Shown: positions 1 to 7,332 of the stretch, in pieces
Layout: each line of letters begins with the position of its first letter
How positions within the stretch are numbered: the stretch's first letter is position 1
Source: JASBZA01 sp964345295
Lineage (GTDB): Bacteria; Bacillota; Clostridia; Saccharofermentanales; Fastidiosipilaceae
Length of the DNA stretch: 16,173 bases
Direction: 5' to 3'
Assembly (NCBI GenBank): GCA_964345295.1
Contig: CAYFQG010000029.1
Coordinates: forward strand, 1-16,173
The notes under the pieces: model-generated
What the model was told of the DNA's origin: nothing
Databases searched by the model: none
Seen by the model: only the letters and a program-made list of their open reading frames with translations
Program-made: the position numbers and the translations under genes

Positions 1-740
1 CTGAGAAGATTTTGGCCGGAGGAGAAAAAGACTAGGGGGCCCATTGCTTTTAAACAGTTCAAATGAGCAACGCTTTTCGATGCAGCTTCCCACAATTTAT
101 TCCAGCCTCTAATCATGAATAAGTAATACAAGCCTAAGAATATAAAGATTATTCCGGGTACAAAGAGATGTAAACCGGGGTTTATTTTTATGAGAAAACA
201 GCCCAATAGAGCACCTAAGAAAAAACACAAGGTCTGAAAGGCGCAGAATTTAAATAGCGGACCGTCTTGGCGGCTGCCTCGGATTCGCCTGGCCAAAAAG
301 ACGGCAATGTCTGTCAGCTAGCCCGTTACATGACTGACTCGGGTGGTGAGCCCCTTGTATTTCGTGAGAAAGGCGTTTTGGCTTCCCAAAATAAAGGCAA
401 TGACCATGGCCCTTGCCCGGGCATCTTCTGTTATAAAGTGTAAAGCAAAGAGAATAAGTCCGTCTAAAATCAGCTTAGTACCGAAGCGTCGGGAGTAGCC
501 CATGTGATAACCGAAGAAGAGGAGGCCCGACACCAGGCCACCTAAAAAGAAGGCTAGGATAATGCCCAAGAGACTCATCACTTCAATGGTATTGCCGTTC
601 GATAACTGAATGGCGAGTTGGGTCAGATTGCCGGTATGGTGTGAACTAGCCCTGGCGTAGAGGACCAAGGTGGACGCATTCAAAAAGCCCGATGCGAACA
701 TCAGGAGAAAAACCCAGAGGAATATTCGATTTTTAAACTT
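1..740 (-). pseudogene. Broken DUF1275 (YoaK-type) membrane protein gene, runs off the left edge
   Basis: On the minus strand the frame from about 740 down to 1 encodes a hydrophobic protein of the DUF1275/YoaK type. The first helix contains the family-like FASGFLNAS and the HTGNLTQLA motif. Later comes a second family motif, SHVTG, which should run straight into LTDIA. An in-frame TAG at 318-320 separates these two halves, and the frame then stays open to the window edge with more hydrophobic segments (for example FFLGALLGCFLI). The 5' end is also defective. Between the tRNA terminator (838-875) and the first helix I find no ATG, GTG or TTG in frame; the only upstream ATG lies inside the tRNA gene. 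A missing start plus an internal stop make this a decaying gene. The function of DUF1275 proteins is poorly known. The region is AT-rich compared with its neighbours. A sequencing error at the TAG cannot be excluded. Confidence 0.75.
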
Positions 741-837
741 GAATGTAATTGCCCTGCCCTCAAAACCAGCTGATTTACTTGGGGTTTTAGCATAGATTGG
801 TGTAGCGGTGGCAAAAGCGCAAGCTAATGAACTAGAG

Positions 838-875
838 AAATAAAAATGCTGCCAAGAAATAAACCTAGCAGCATT
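838..875 (-). terminator. Intrinsic terminator of the tRNA-Arg gene
   Basis: Read on the minus strand, AATGCTGC (868-875 as complement) pairs with GCAGCATT (845-852 as complement). This is an 8-bp stem followed by a T-rich tract. It starts six bases after the tRNA CCA end, as expected for a single-gene tRNA transcript. Confidence 0.8.
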
Positions 876-880
876 ATGAC

Positions 881-955
881 TGGCGCTCCCAGCAAGAATC
901 GAACTCGCATCAACAGCTCCGGAAACTGTCGCCTTATCCATTAGGCCATGGGAGC
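881..955 (-). tRNA. tRNA-Arg (anticodon CCG), CCA encoded
   Basis: The minus strand folds as a complete cloverleaf. The acceptor stem GCTCCCA pairs with TGGGAGC, followed by discriminator G and a genomically encoded CCA. The D arm is GCC/GGC with a GG-containing loop. The anticodon stem ACAGT/GCTGT closes the loop TTCCGGA, giving anticodon CCG, which reads the arginine codon CGG. The T arm is GCGAG/CTTGC with loop TTCGATT. Length is 75 nt including CCA. It has its own promoter upstream and a hairpin terminator downstream. Confidence 0.95.
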
Positions 956-964
956 AGAGTCGGC
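948..964. repeat. 17-bp direct repeat, copy 1 (tRNA-Arg 5' end)
   Basis: ATGGGAGCAGAGTCGGC on the plus strand covers the first 8 nt of the tRNA gene and its 9-nt 5' flank. An identical copy in the same orientation lies at 11206-11222. The flanking bases differ on both sides. Confidence 0.6.
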
Positions 965-968
965 CAAT

Positions 969-997
969 ATAATACCATTTTGTCTTTACAAGAGCAA
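969..997 (-). promoter_or_regulatory. Promoter of tRNA-Arg
   Basis: On the minus strand, TTGCTC (992-997) is separated by 17 nt from TATTAT (969-974), and TGG directly precedes the -10 (extended -10). The predicted start is near 962, which leaves a leader of about 7 nt before the tRNA. The -35 lies inside the last codons of speB. Confidence 0.6.
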
Positions 998-1918
998 AAG
1001 CATTTCCCGCAGAAGCTTAAGGGCCAGCGCCGTCGATTGGCCGGTCGGATCATAGGGGGGACTTAGCTCGTTAATGTCGAATCCGACCACATTGGTCCCT
1101 TCCACCCTGAAAAGTAAATCCAATACCTCTAAGAAACTAAGACCGCCCGCTTCCAGTGTCCCGGTGCCCGGCATGATACCCGGATCGAATACATCCAAGT
1201 CCAAGGTGATATATAAAGGTGTGCCCTGATCTTTCAATGTCCGAGCCAGCGCATCTATGCTTTCCTGATAGGACCTAATCAGCTCTTCGCGAGTCCGGAT
1301 TTTATCTGTTTTTCCGATGTTCGCTGACCCAATCAAGAAAGGATGAAAGTCTAGGTGGTCATGGCCGAAGACAAACTCTTCTCTTAGGCCGGACCTTATG
1401 CCGAAGCTGTGGATGCGGCCGTCGCCCAAGATGTCCCAGCACTTTTTAATCACCGTGGCGTGCGACAATTCCACACCCAGGAAATCGTCTCTTAAGTCGG
1501 TGTGGGCGTCGAAGTGAAGGATGTGAAGGTCCGGATATTTTTTTGCCAAAGCTCTGACCGTGCCTAAGGTCACCAGGTGTTCGCCTCCCAGCATAGCCGG
1601 CTTCTTACCCGCTTCCAAAATGTGCCGGCAAGTAGCTTCAATTAAATCCAAGGCCATGACCGTATCACCCATGGGAAGCTCAATATCGCCCAAGTCACAG
1701 ACTAAGGCATCTTCGACTAACTTGTCCTGATAAGGACTGTAATCTTCCATGCTGTCCGAGACTTGACGCATGGCGGAGGGACCGAAACGTGTCCCCGGTC
1801 TAAAGGAAGTCGTCCCGTCGAAAGGTGCCCCGAAGAGCCCTACTTTGGCCTGATCCCATGGCGTATCACATGCCAAAAACTGCCCGGCGGCCATCACATC
1901 TTTGAAAAAAGCATCCAT
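986..1918 (-). CDS. speB: Agmatinase (ureohydrolase family)
   Basis: A 310-residue protein of the arginase/agmatinase family, which hydrolyses agmatine to putrescine and urea in the cytoplasm with a binuclear Mn centre. All six expected metal ligands are visible: H114 in GGEH, D137, H139 and D141 in FDAHTD, and D240 and D242 in TLDLDVFDP. These are followed by PGTGTLEAGG and by E283 in the family position. The SHAT and FGIRSG motifs and the C-terminal REMLL ending resemble Bacillus-type SpeB, which supports agmatinase over arginase or formimidoylglutamase. Guanidinobutyrase remains a minor alternative. The start ATG is preceded by AAGGGG at a good distance. No other polyamine gene is visible in the window. 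Downstream on the same strand lies the tRNA-Arg gene, whose promoter overlaps the 3' end of this gene. Confidence 0.9.
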   Translation of the reverse strand: MDAFFKDVMAAGQFLACDTPWDQAKVGLFGAPFDGTTSFRPGTRFGPSAMRQVSDSMEDYSPYQDKLVEDALVCDLGDIELPMGDTVMALDLIEATCRHILEAGKKPAMLGGEHLVTLGTVRALAKKYPDLHILHFDAHTDLRDDFLGVELSHATVIKKCWDILGDGRIHSFGIRSGLREEFVFGHDHLDFHPFLIGSANIGKTDKIRTREELIRSYQESIDALARTLKDQGTPLYITLDLDVFDPGIMPGTGTLEAGGLSFLEVLDLLFRVEGTNVVGFDINELSPPYDPTGQSTALALKLLREMLLLL

Positions 1919-1968
1919 GATTCTTACCCCTTACTATCCTCAAAATCGCCTTGTCATTAAGTGCCATC

Positions 1969-1974
1969 ATTATA
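1969..1974 (-). promoter_or_regulatory. Candidate -10 element for speB
   Basis: A perfect TATAAT on the minus strand, about 50 nt upstream of the speB ATG. No convincing -35 is seen at the usual distance, so the assignment rests on the -10 alone. Confidence 0.4.
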
Positions 1975-2040
1975 GCCAAATAGCGCAAGAATAGTCGCCC
2001 ACACTTGGCTACAAAAAAATCGGAAAATAGGATAATTTTG

Positions 2041-2081
2041 TTGACGAAAGTACTTGTATATATTTAAGAAGCCTGTAGACT
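2041..2081 (+). promoter_or_regulatory. Candidate promoter region of the sugar-enzyme cluster
   Basis: The AT-rich stretch upstream of the first cluster gene contains TTGACG (2041-2046), TTGTAT (2054-2059) and TAGACT (2076-2081). TTGTAT-16-TAGACT is the best-spaced pair; TTGACG has no well-placed -10. The exact start cannot be decided by eye. No catabolite-repression box or clear long palindrome was found here. Confidence 0.3.
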
Positions 2082-2115
2082 ATAGGCAAGAGAACATTTT
2101 TAGGAGGCTAAAAAT

Positions 2116-2928
2116 ATGTCTAAAGTAAGCTTACCTCTCGCCTTGCAAGTCTACTCGGTTAGAGAGGATGCACAGAAGGATTTTCGTAAGACCATGGAAG
2201 ACGTTAAGGCCATGGGCTATGAGGGTGTCGAACTGGCCGGCTTATACGATATGTCGGTTGAAGAAGTTAAGGCTATCTTGGATGAAGTGGGTTTGGAGCT
2301 GGTATCGGCCCACGTCCCCGTTGCAGAATTAGAAAAAGACGAGGTCTTAGATGCCTACGCCGCCACCGGCATGACCTATATCGCCATCCCTTGGATGAAG
2401 GCCGGTAAGAATGAGGAAGAAGTGAACAGAGATATCGCCCTCATTAAGTCCATCGCAGAGCGTGTGAAGGACCGTGGCATGCAGCTTCTCTATCACAACC
2501 ATGATTTCGAATTTGAGAAGATCAATGGCCAATACATATTAGATACCTATTACAGTGAGCTTTCGGCAGATTTGCTTCAGACCGAGCTGGACACCTGTTG
2601 GGTCAACGTCGGTGGAGAGGATCCGGCGGCTTATCTCATGAAGTACCAAGGCCGTTCGCCCATCGTCCACCTCAAGGATTTTAAAGGCCAAAAGAACGAC
2701 CACATGTATGCCTTAATCGGTGATGACAGCGAGGCCAAAGAAGAGACAGCGGAAGGCTTCGAGTTAAGGCCCGTAGGCTACGGTGTCCAAGACTTCCCCG
2801 CTATTTTAGAAGCTGCTGAGAAGGCCGGGGCCAAATGGCTGGTCGTCGAGCAAGACGAGCCCAGCATGGACAAGACACCTTTGGAATGTGCCAAGCTCAG
2901 CATCGACTACCTCAAAGGCATTATGTAA
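2116..2928 (+). CDS. TIM-barrel sugar phosphate isomerase/epimerase-like protein (xylose isomerase-like fold)
   Basis: A 270-residue AP-endonuclease-2/xylose-isomerase-like TIM barrel. It begins with LALQVYSVR and GYEGVELAG, typical of this sugar isomerase/epimerase family. It carries YHNHDFEFE (126-134), ELDTCW (157-162), HLKD (185-188) and VVEQD near residue 242, the regions that supply the divalent-metal ligands. A stretch rich in acidic residues (about 190-220) sits between the HLKD strand and the last strands. Family members catalyse isomerisation, epimerisation, dehydration or beta-elimination on keto-sugars, so the reaction cannot be fixed from sequence. It is the first gene of a five-gene same-strand cluster and has a strong AGGAGG upstream. 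A 64-nt gap separates it from the next gene. The family call is solid; the substrate is unknown. Confidence 0.85.
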   Translation: MSKVSLPLALQVYSVREDAQKDFRKTMEDVKAMGYEGVELAGLYDMSVEEVKAILDEVGLELVSAHVPVAELEKDEVLDAYAATGMTYIAIPWMKAGKNEEEVNRDIALIKSIAERVKDRGMQLLYHNHDFEFEKINGQYILDTYYSELSADLLQTELDTCWVNVGGEDPAAYLMKYQGRSPIVHLKDFKGQKNDHMYALIGDDSEAKEETAEGFELRPVGYGVQDFPAILEAAEKAGAKWLVVEQDEPSMDKTPLECAKLSIDYLKGIM

Positions 2929-2992
2929 AACAGGCGATTGCTCTAAACTCTAAAAAGTTACATTAAGTAAATAGAAGAAAGGGAAGACCTAT

Positions 2993-4141
2993 ATGGCAGC
3001 AGATATTTTAGATCGTTTTAAGGAGAGTCTGGAAGAGACTGTTATCGATACCGAGCATAAGCTAAGAGTCGGTATCATCGGAACCGGTTGGATAGCCGAG
3101 GCCCATGCTTTGGCCTATGCCGAAATGCCGGACGTAGAGATTGTGGCGGGCGCCGACCTGGTACCCGGTAAAGCGGAGAAGTTCTTCAAGGACTTAGGCA
3201 TTAAGGGCGTCACCTGCTATGAAAGCGGCCACGAGATGTTAGAGAATGAAGAACTCGATGCCGTCAGCATCTGTGTCTACAACACCCAGCATGCCCCCTG
3301 TACCATTGACGCCTTGGAACACGGCGTCCACGTCCTCTTGGAGAAGCCTTTCACGGTGACTTTGGACGAAGCCATCGAAGTCATGAAGGCCGAGAAGAAA
3401 TCCGGCAAACTTCTCACCATCGGTTTCCAGCCTCGTATGAGCGAAAACATGCAGATGATTAAGAAAATTGTCGATTCAGGCGAACTGGGCGACATTTACT
3501 ATCTCCAGGCCGGCGGCGGTAGAAGACGCGGCATTCCTACCCCTTACGGAACCAGCTTTATCGAAGAATCAACCGGCGGAATCGGCGCCATGGGCGACAT
3601 CGGGTCCTACTCTTTGGACATGCTCCTGAACGCCGTAGGCTATCCCAAGCCCCTGACCGCAACCGGTTACACGTCGAATTTCTTCGGAACCGACCCCTCT
3701 TACTACCCCAACCACCCCGAGTATGCCGAGAAGTTCGGTGTTGAGGACTTTGCGGCCGGCTTTGTCCGTCTCGAAGGCGGCATTATGTTGGACTTCCGTA
3801 TTTCCTGGGCCATGCACATGGACACTTGCGGTGATGCCCTCATTCTGGGCACCAAGGGCGGGCTGAAGATTCCTTCCACCGAGTGCTGGAACGGCGAGTT
3901 CGATAAGCCCTTGACCGTTTACAAGACCGTGGCCGGCAGCGAAATTTCCTACGAAGTCCCCATGGTCGAGAAAACAGACCTCTTCTATAAGAAGGTCAGA
4001 GCTTTTGTGGATGCGGCCAAAAACGGCGGTGAGCCTACCGTTCCCACCAGTCAGGCTGTGATTAACCAGGCCATCATCGACGGTTTGGTCCGGTCCGCTA
4101 AGCTGGGTCACGAAGTGACTATCGAGATTCCCGAAGTATAA
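2993..4141 (+). CDS. Gfo/Idh/MocA family NAD(P)-dependent oxidoreductase (DxGxY type)
   Basis: A 382-residue dehydrogenase. An N-terminal extension of about 22 residues precedes the Rossmann fold, whose nucleotide-binding loop is GIIGTGWIAEAHA (27-39). The catalytic lysine is K118 in EKPF. The second catalytic motif is GDIGSYSLD (201-209), in which tyrosine 206 occupies the position that is usually histidine. A DxGxY form is also known in glucose-fructose oxidoreductase and dihydrodiol dehydrogenase relatives. The C-terminal half is the usual substrate-binding alpha/beta domain. The family acts on hydroxyl groups of sugars, glycosides and inositols. The gene lies between two TIM-barrel enzymes, which suggests that its keto product or substrate is passed to them. 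The start is supported by an AAAGGGAAG ribosome binding site. The substrate is not identifiable. Confidence 0.88.
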   Translation: MAADILDRFKESLEETVIDTEHKLRVGIIGTGWIAEAHALAYAEMPDVEIVAGADLVPGKAEKFFKDLGIKGVTCYESGHEMLENEELDAVSICVYNTQHAPCTIDALEHGVHVLLEKPFTVTLDEAIEVMKAEKKSGKLLTIGFQPRMSENMQMIKKIVDSGELGDIYYLQAGGGRRRGIPTPYGTSFIEESTGGIGAMGDIGSYSLDMLLNAVGYPKPLTATGYTSNFFGTDPSYYPNHPEYAEKFGVEDFAAGFVRLEGGIMLDFRISWAMHMDTCGDALILGTKGGLKIPSTECWNGEFDKPLTVYKTVAGSEISYEVPMVEKTDLFYKKVRAFVDAAKNGGEPTVPTSQAVINQAIIDGLVRSAKLGHEVTIEIPEV

Positions 4142-4159
4142 GAAAGGATTAGCAATACC

Positions 4160-5083
4160 ATGTATTTAGGATATTACACAGCCTGCTTAAGAGGCGTTTC
4201 TCTCGAGGAGAAGATTCAAAAGGCCAAAGAAATGGGCTTCGAATCCTTGGAACTGGCCTGCTGGCCCCAAGAAAATGACAGAGACTTCTCGTCTTCGGAT
4301 ATTCCGGTACACGGCCTGACCCAGGCCGAAGCCGACCGTATCCGCAAGATGTTTGATGACAACGGCCTGAAGATTTCTTCTTTGGGCTACTACGACAACA
4401 GCCTTTCTAACGACCCGGCTGTAAGAGAAAAAGTCCACCGCCACACCTACGAATTAATTGACGCAGCTCAGATGCTGGGTGTTGACATCGTTGGTCTTTT
4501 CGCCGGTCGGAATATCGACAAGACCATAGAAGAAAACTTCGATGAGTTCGAGACTGTATTTAACGGCTTCGTGAACTACGCGGGCGAGAGAGGCATCAAG
4601 ATTGTCATCGAAAACTGCCCCATGCTGAACTGGTTACAACAAGACCTCCCCGGCACCATCACGTATTCGCCGGAGCTTTGGGACGAGATGTTCAGAAGAG
4701 TGCCGCAGAAAAACTTCGGTCTTAACTTTGACCCCTCCCACCTCCTCCACCTCATGATCGACTACGTGCCCCTGATTGAGCAATATAAGGACCGCATTTT
4801 CCATGTCCATGCCAAAGACGCCGAGATTTTCCCCGACCGTCTGCACCGCTACGGCATCTACGATTGCCAACTAGGCAACCGTAACGAAGAAGGTTGGTGG
4901 CGTTTCCGCATGCCCGGCATGGGCCAGGTAGACTTCCCGGCCCTTATCGAGGAGCTGAAGAAGATTGGTTATCAGGGTGCCGTGTCTATCGAGCATGAAG
5001 ACCCTGTCTACGAAGGCAGCAACGAGAAGATTTATGAGGGCCTGCAGTTAGGCTACGACTACCTCAAAGGCCTCGTTAAATAA
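4160..5083 (+). CDS. TIM-barrel sugar phosphate isomerase/epimerase-like protein, second paralogue
   Basis: A 307-residue xylose-isomerase-like TIM barrel, only distantly similar to the first gene of the cluster. The four likely metal-binding positions are visible: E151 in ENCPM, D191 in FDPSHL, H217 in HVHAKD and E278 in IEHED. A characteristic GWWRFRMPGMGQVDF (245-259) precedes the last strand. The RYGIYD and IEHEDPVYEGS segments are typical of a subfamily often encoded beside Gfo/Idh/MocA dehydrogenases. The gene starts 18 nt after the preceding one, with AAAGGA upstream. Having two different barrels in one operon suggests two distinct steps, for example bond cleavage or elimination followed by hydration or isomerisation. 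That is inference from related pathways; the sequence fixes only the fold and the metal site. Confidence 0.85.
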   Translation: MYLGYYTACLRGVSLEEKIQKAKEMGFESLELACWPQENDRDFSSSDIPVHGLTQAEADRIRKMFDDNGLKISSLGYYDNSLSNDPAVREKVHRHTYELIDAAQMLGVDIVGLFAGRNIDKTIEENFDEFETVFNGFVNYAGERGIKIVIENCPMLNWLQQDLPGTITYSPELWDEMFRRVPQKNFGLNFDPSHLLHLMIDYVPLIEQYKDRIFHVHAKDAEIFPDRLHRYGIYDCQLGNRNEEGWWRFRMPGMGQVDFPALIEELKKIGYQGAVSIEHEDPVYEGSNEKIYEGLQLGYDYLKGLVK

Positions 5084-5119
5084 AATAACAAAAACAATAT
5101 TAGAAGCGAGCAAAGCAAC

Positions 5120-6253
5120 ATGGGTAAAACATATAAGTTAGGCATCGTGGGCTACGGAGGCATGGCCTCCTGGCACCACGAGAATTTGGCCAGAGTAGAA
5201 GAAGTTCAGCCTTACGCTGCTTACGACATTAGGCCGGAACGAAACCAAATAGCCGAGAGCAAAGGCCTCAAAGCTTATGATTCGCTGGACGCCATCTTGG
5301 CCGATCCGGACATCGATATTATCTTGCTGGCCTGTCCCAACAACTTCCATGCGGATTACGCTATCCGGGCCATGGAAGCCGGCAAAGATGTGGTCTGTGA
5401 GAAACCGGTTACCATGAACTCGGACGAAATGCGCCGGGTTATCGAGGTCAAGAACAAGACCGGTCGCCACTTCTCGGCCCACCAGAATCGCCGCTGGGAC
5501 CGCGACTTCTTAACGGTTCGAAAAGCCATACAAAGCGGTGACTTAGGCCGTCCTTTCTTTATTCAGTCCAAGGTCTTGGGCTCTCGAGGTATCCCCGAGG
5601 GTTGGCGGACCCATCCCCAAGCCGGCGGCGGTATGATGCTGGACTGGGGTGTCCATCTCCTGGACCAGGTTTCGTGGATGATGCCGGAGAATATCCGGGA
5701 TGTGGACTGCCATATGTACCACACTTACCATGAAGACGTGGACGACGGTTTCCAAGCCCGCTTTACCTTTGATTCGGGACTTTTGGTCACTGTCGAAGTC
5801 GATACCAATGCCTTCGTGTCCGAACCCAGATGGATTGTTCGCGGTCTTACCGGCAGCCTGGTTCTGAGAAACTGGGACTGTGAAGGAGAAATCGTCCGGG
5901 CCAAAGACTTAGAAGTCACCTGGGAAGACGAGATTCTCTACACCTCGGCAGGACCTACCAAGACCATGGCGCCTCGGACCCGTTTCAGCCAGGAAGTCTT
6001 ACCGGTCGATGTCATCGAAAGCGACCCCATTAACTTCTACAGAAACTTCGTAGCGGTTATCGAAGGCCGTGATGAGCCGGTCGTGCCGGTCGAGCAAAGC
6101 CTTTACATCATGACCCTGATGGAAGCCTGCTTCATCTCAGACCGCGAAAGACGGACTGTGCACATGGAAGAGTTCGGTATGGAAAACTATCCCAGGCAAA
6201 AACACTTACCCAAGACCTATGTGCCGGAATTAGCGGGGGTTTTAGAATGTTAA
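5120..6253 (+). CDS. Gfo/Idh/MocA family oxidoreductase (DxGxH type, second paralogue)
   Basis: A 377-residue NAD(P)-dependent dehydrogenase. The Rossmann loop is GIVGYGGMASWH (8-19), catalytic lysine K95 lies in EKPV, and HQNRRWDRDF (121-130) resembles the region seen in YvaA/IolW-like inositol or sugar dehydrogenases. The second catalytic motif, MMLDWGVHLLD, has the canonical aspartate (D175) and histidine (H179), unlike the first oxidoreductase of the cluster. It therefore keeps the classical lysine-aspartate-histidine set. The gene follows the second TIM barrel by 36 nt with a weak ribosome binding site. Its stop overlaps the start of the next gene by 7 nt, which indicates translational coupling. 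The substrate is unknown; a polyol, cyclitol or keto-sugar is likely for the family. Confidence 0.88.
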   Translation: MGKTYKLGIVGYGGMASWHHENLARVEEVQPYAAYDIRPERNQIAESKGLKAYDSLDAILADPDIDIILLACPNNFHADYAIRAMEAGKDVVCEKPVTMNSDEMRRVIEVKNKTGRHFSAHQNRRWDRDFLTVRKAIQSGDLGRPFFIQSKVLGSRGIPEGWRTHPQAGGGMMLDWGVHLLDQVSWMMPENIRDVDCHMYHTYHEDVDDGFQARFTFDSGLLVTVEVDTNAFVSEPRWIVRGLTGSLVLRNWDCEGEIVRAKDLEVTWEDEILYTSAGPTKTMAPRTRFSQEVLPVDVIESDPINFYRNFVAVIEGRDEPVVPVEQSLYIMTLMEACFISDRERRTVHMEEFGMENYPRQKHLPKTYVPELAGVLEC

Positions 6254-7263
6254 AAGTAGGAGTTATCGGTCTGGGTGTTATCTCCGGAATTCATATCCGT
6301 GCCATCCGGGAGTCCGGTTTGGCCGAAATCCGTGCGGTTTGCGATATTAATCCCGACTTACGAGACCAGGCACCCACCGAGGCCAAATTCTATGAAGACT
6401 ACAAGGAGATGCTGGACAAGGAAGACCTGGATATCGTCCATCTTTGCCTCCCACACTATCTCCACCCTATCGTGACCAAAGACGCTATGGCGCACGGTGT
6501 CCACGTCTTCACCGAAAAGCCTGTGTCTTCTCACTACAAGACCGCAGTGGAAATGTGTGGTTATGAGAAAACATACGGCAAGAAGCTGGGTGTCTGCCTG
6601 CAAAACCGCTATAACCCGTCTTTGCATTTCTTACAAGAAGCCATTGGCCAGGATCTCTACGGGAAATTACAAGGTATCGAGGCCCATGTCTTCTGGGATC
6701 GTCCGGCTGATTATTATGCCAACGCACCCTGGCGCGGTAAAGAAAAGGAAGCCGGCAGTGGTGTCATCTTAAATCAGGCTGTCCATAGCCTGGATTTTAT
6801 GACTCTCCTGACGCCCATGCTTCCGTCCCAAGTCTCCGCTACACTTCGGACTTTGTCGGATTATCCTATTGAAGTCGAAGACTCGGTCCAGGCATACTTT
6901 ACTTATCCGGACGGTATGCACGGTTTCTTCTCGGCAACCGTCTTAAACCACTCTAATGCGCCCATCGAGATTTCGCTCCGCTTCGAAAAGGGGACACTCA
7001 TCCTTCGCGGAACCGACGTCTTCCTTTTTGATGGCCAAAATTACGAGAAAATCTTCTCGGAGAATATGCTCTACGGGGCCAAATTCTATTACGGCAACGG
7101 TCACAAGGAAGCCATCCGGACCTTCTATCAGGCGGTCATAAACAATACGAATCTTTATATTCACGCCTCGGATGCCCTTCCGGCTATGCAGCTTTATGAG
7201 GCCATGCGCTTGTCGTCGCTATCCGACAAAGCGGTATTGTTGGAAGATTTAAGTAAAGAATAG
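6247..7263 (+). CDS. Gfo/Idh/MocA family oxidoreductase (NQxxH type, third paralogue)
   Basis: A 338-residue dehydrogenase with Rossmann loop GVIGLGVISGIH (5-16), catalytic lysine K91 in EKPV, and ILNQAVHSLD (174-183), in which asparagine-glutamine and H180 replace the usual DxGxH. This NQxxH form is found in a separate branch of the family (the kind that includes WlbA-like enzymes). The start ATG overlaps the end of the previous gene by 7 nt (ATGTTAA), so the two are probably translated together. It is the last gene of the cluster and is followed 22 nt later by a strong hairpin terminator. Together the three oxidoreductases present three active-site variants, which argues for three different reactions rather than redundancy. 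Confidence 0.88.
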   Translation: MLKVGVIGLGVISGIHIRAIRESGLAEIRAVCDINPDLRDQAPTEAKFYEDYKEMLDKEDLDIVHLCLPHYLHPIVTKDAMAHGVHVFTEKPVSSHYKTAVEMCGYEKTYGKKLGVCLQNRYNPSLHFLQEAIGQDLYGKLQGIEAHVFWDRPADYYANAPWRGKEKEAGSGVILNQAVHSLDFMTLLTPMLPSQVSATLRTLSDYPIEVEDSVQAYFTYPDGMHGFFSATVLNHSNAPIEISLRFEKGTLILRGTDVFLFDGQNYEKIFSENMLYGAKFYYGNGHKEAIRTFYQAVINNTNLYIHASDALPAMQLYEAMRLSSLSDKAVLLEDLSKE

Positions 7264-7285
7264 TTTAAAGAGAGCTTATAAGCAT

Positions 7286-7322
7286 AAAAAAGACCGTGGC
7301 TGTTGCATCACGGTCTTTTTTT
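7286..7322. terminator. Bidirectional intrinsic terminator between the sugar cluster and pflA
   Basis: AGACCGTG (7291-7298) pairs with CACGGTCT (7309-7316). It is flanked by an A run on the left and a seven-base T run on the right. It sits between two convergent operons and can stop transcription from both sides. Confidence 0.9.
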
Positions 7323-7332
7323 ACTAATAAAT

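Noticed and set aside
318..320. TAG as a recoded pyrrolysine codon in the DUF1275 gene
   Set aside because: No pyrrolysine machinery or reason for it in this family; the gene also lacks a start codon, so decay is the simpler explanation.
318..941. 207-residue reading frame on the minus strand taken as a full gene from the ATG at 941
   Set aside because: The ATG and the first 20 or so codons lie inside the tRNA-Arg gene and its terminator; only the part from about 740 downward resembles a protein family.
3569..4111. 180-codon frame on the minus strand inside the first oxidoreductase gene
   Set aside because: It is antisense to a well-supported family member, has no family motifs, and arises from codon bias of the real gene.
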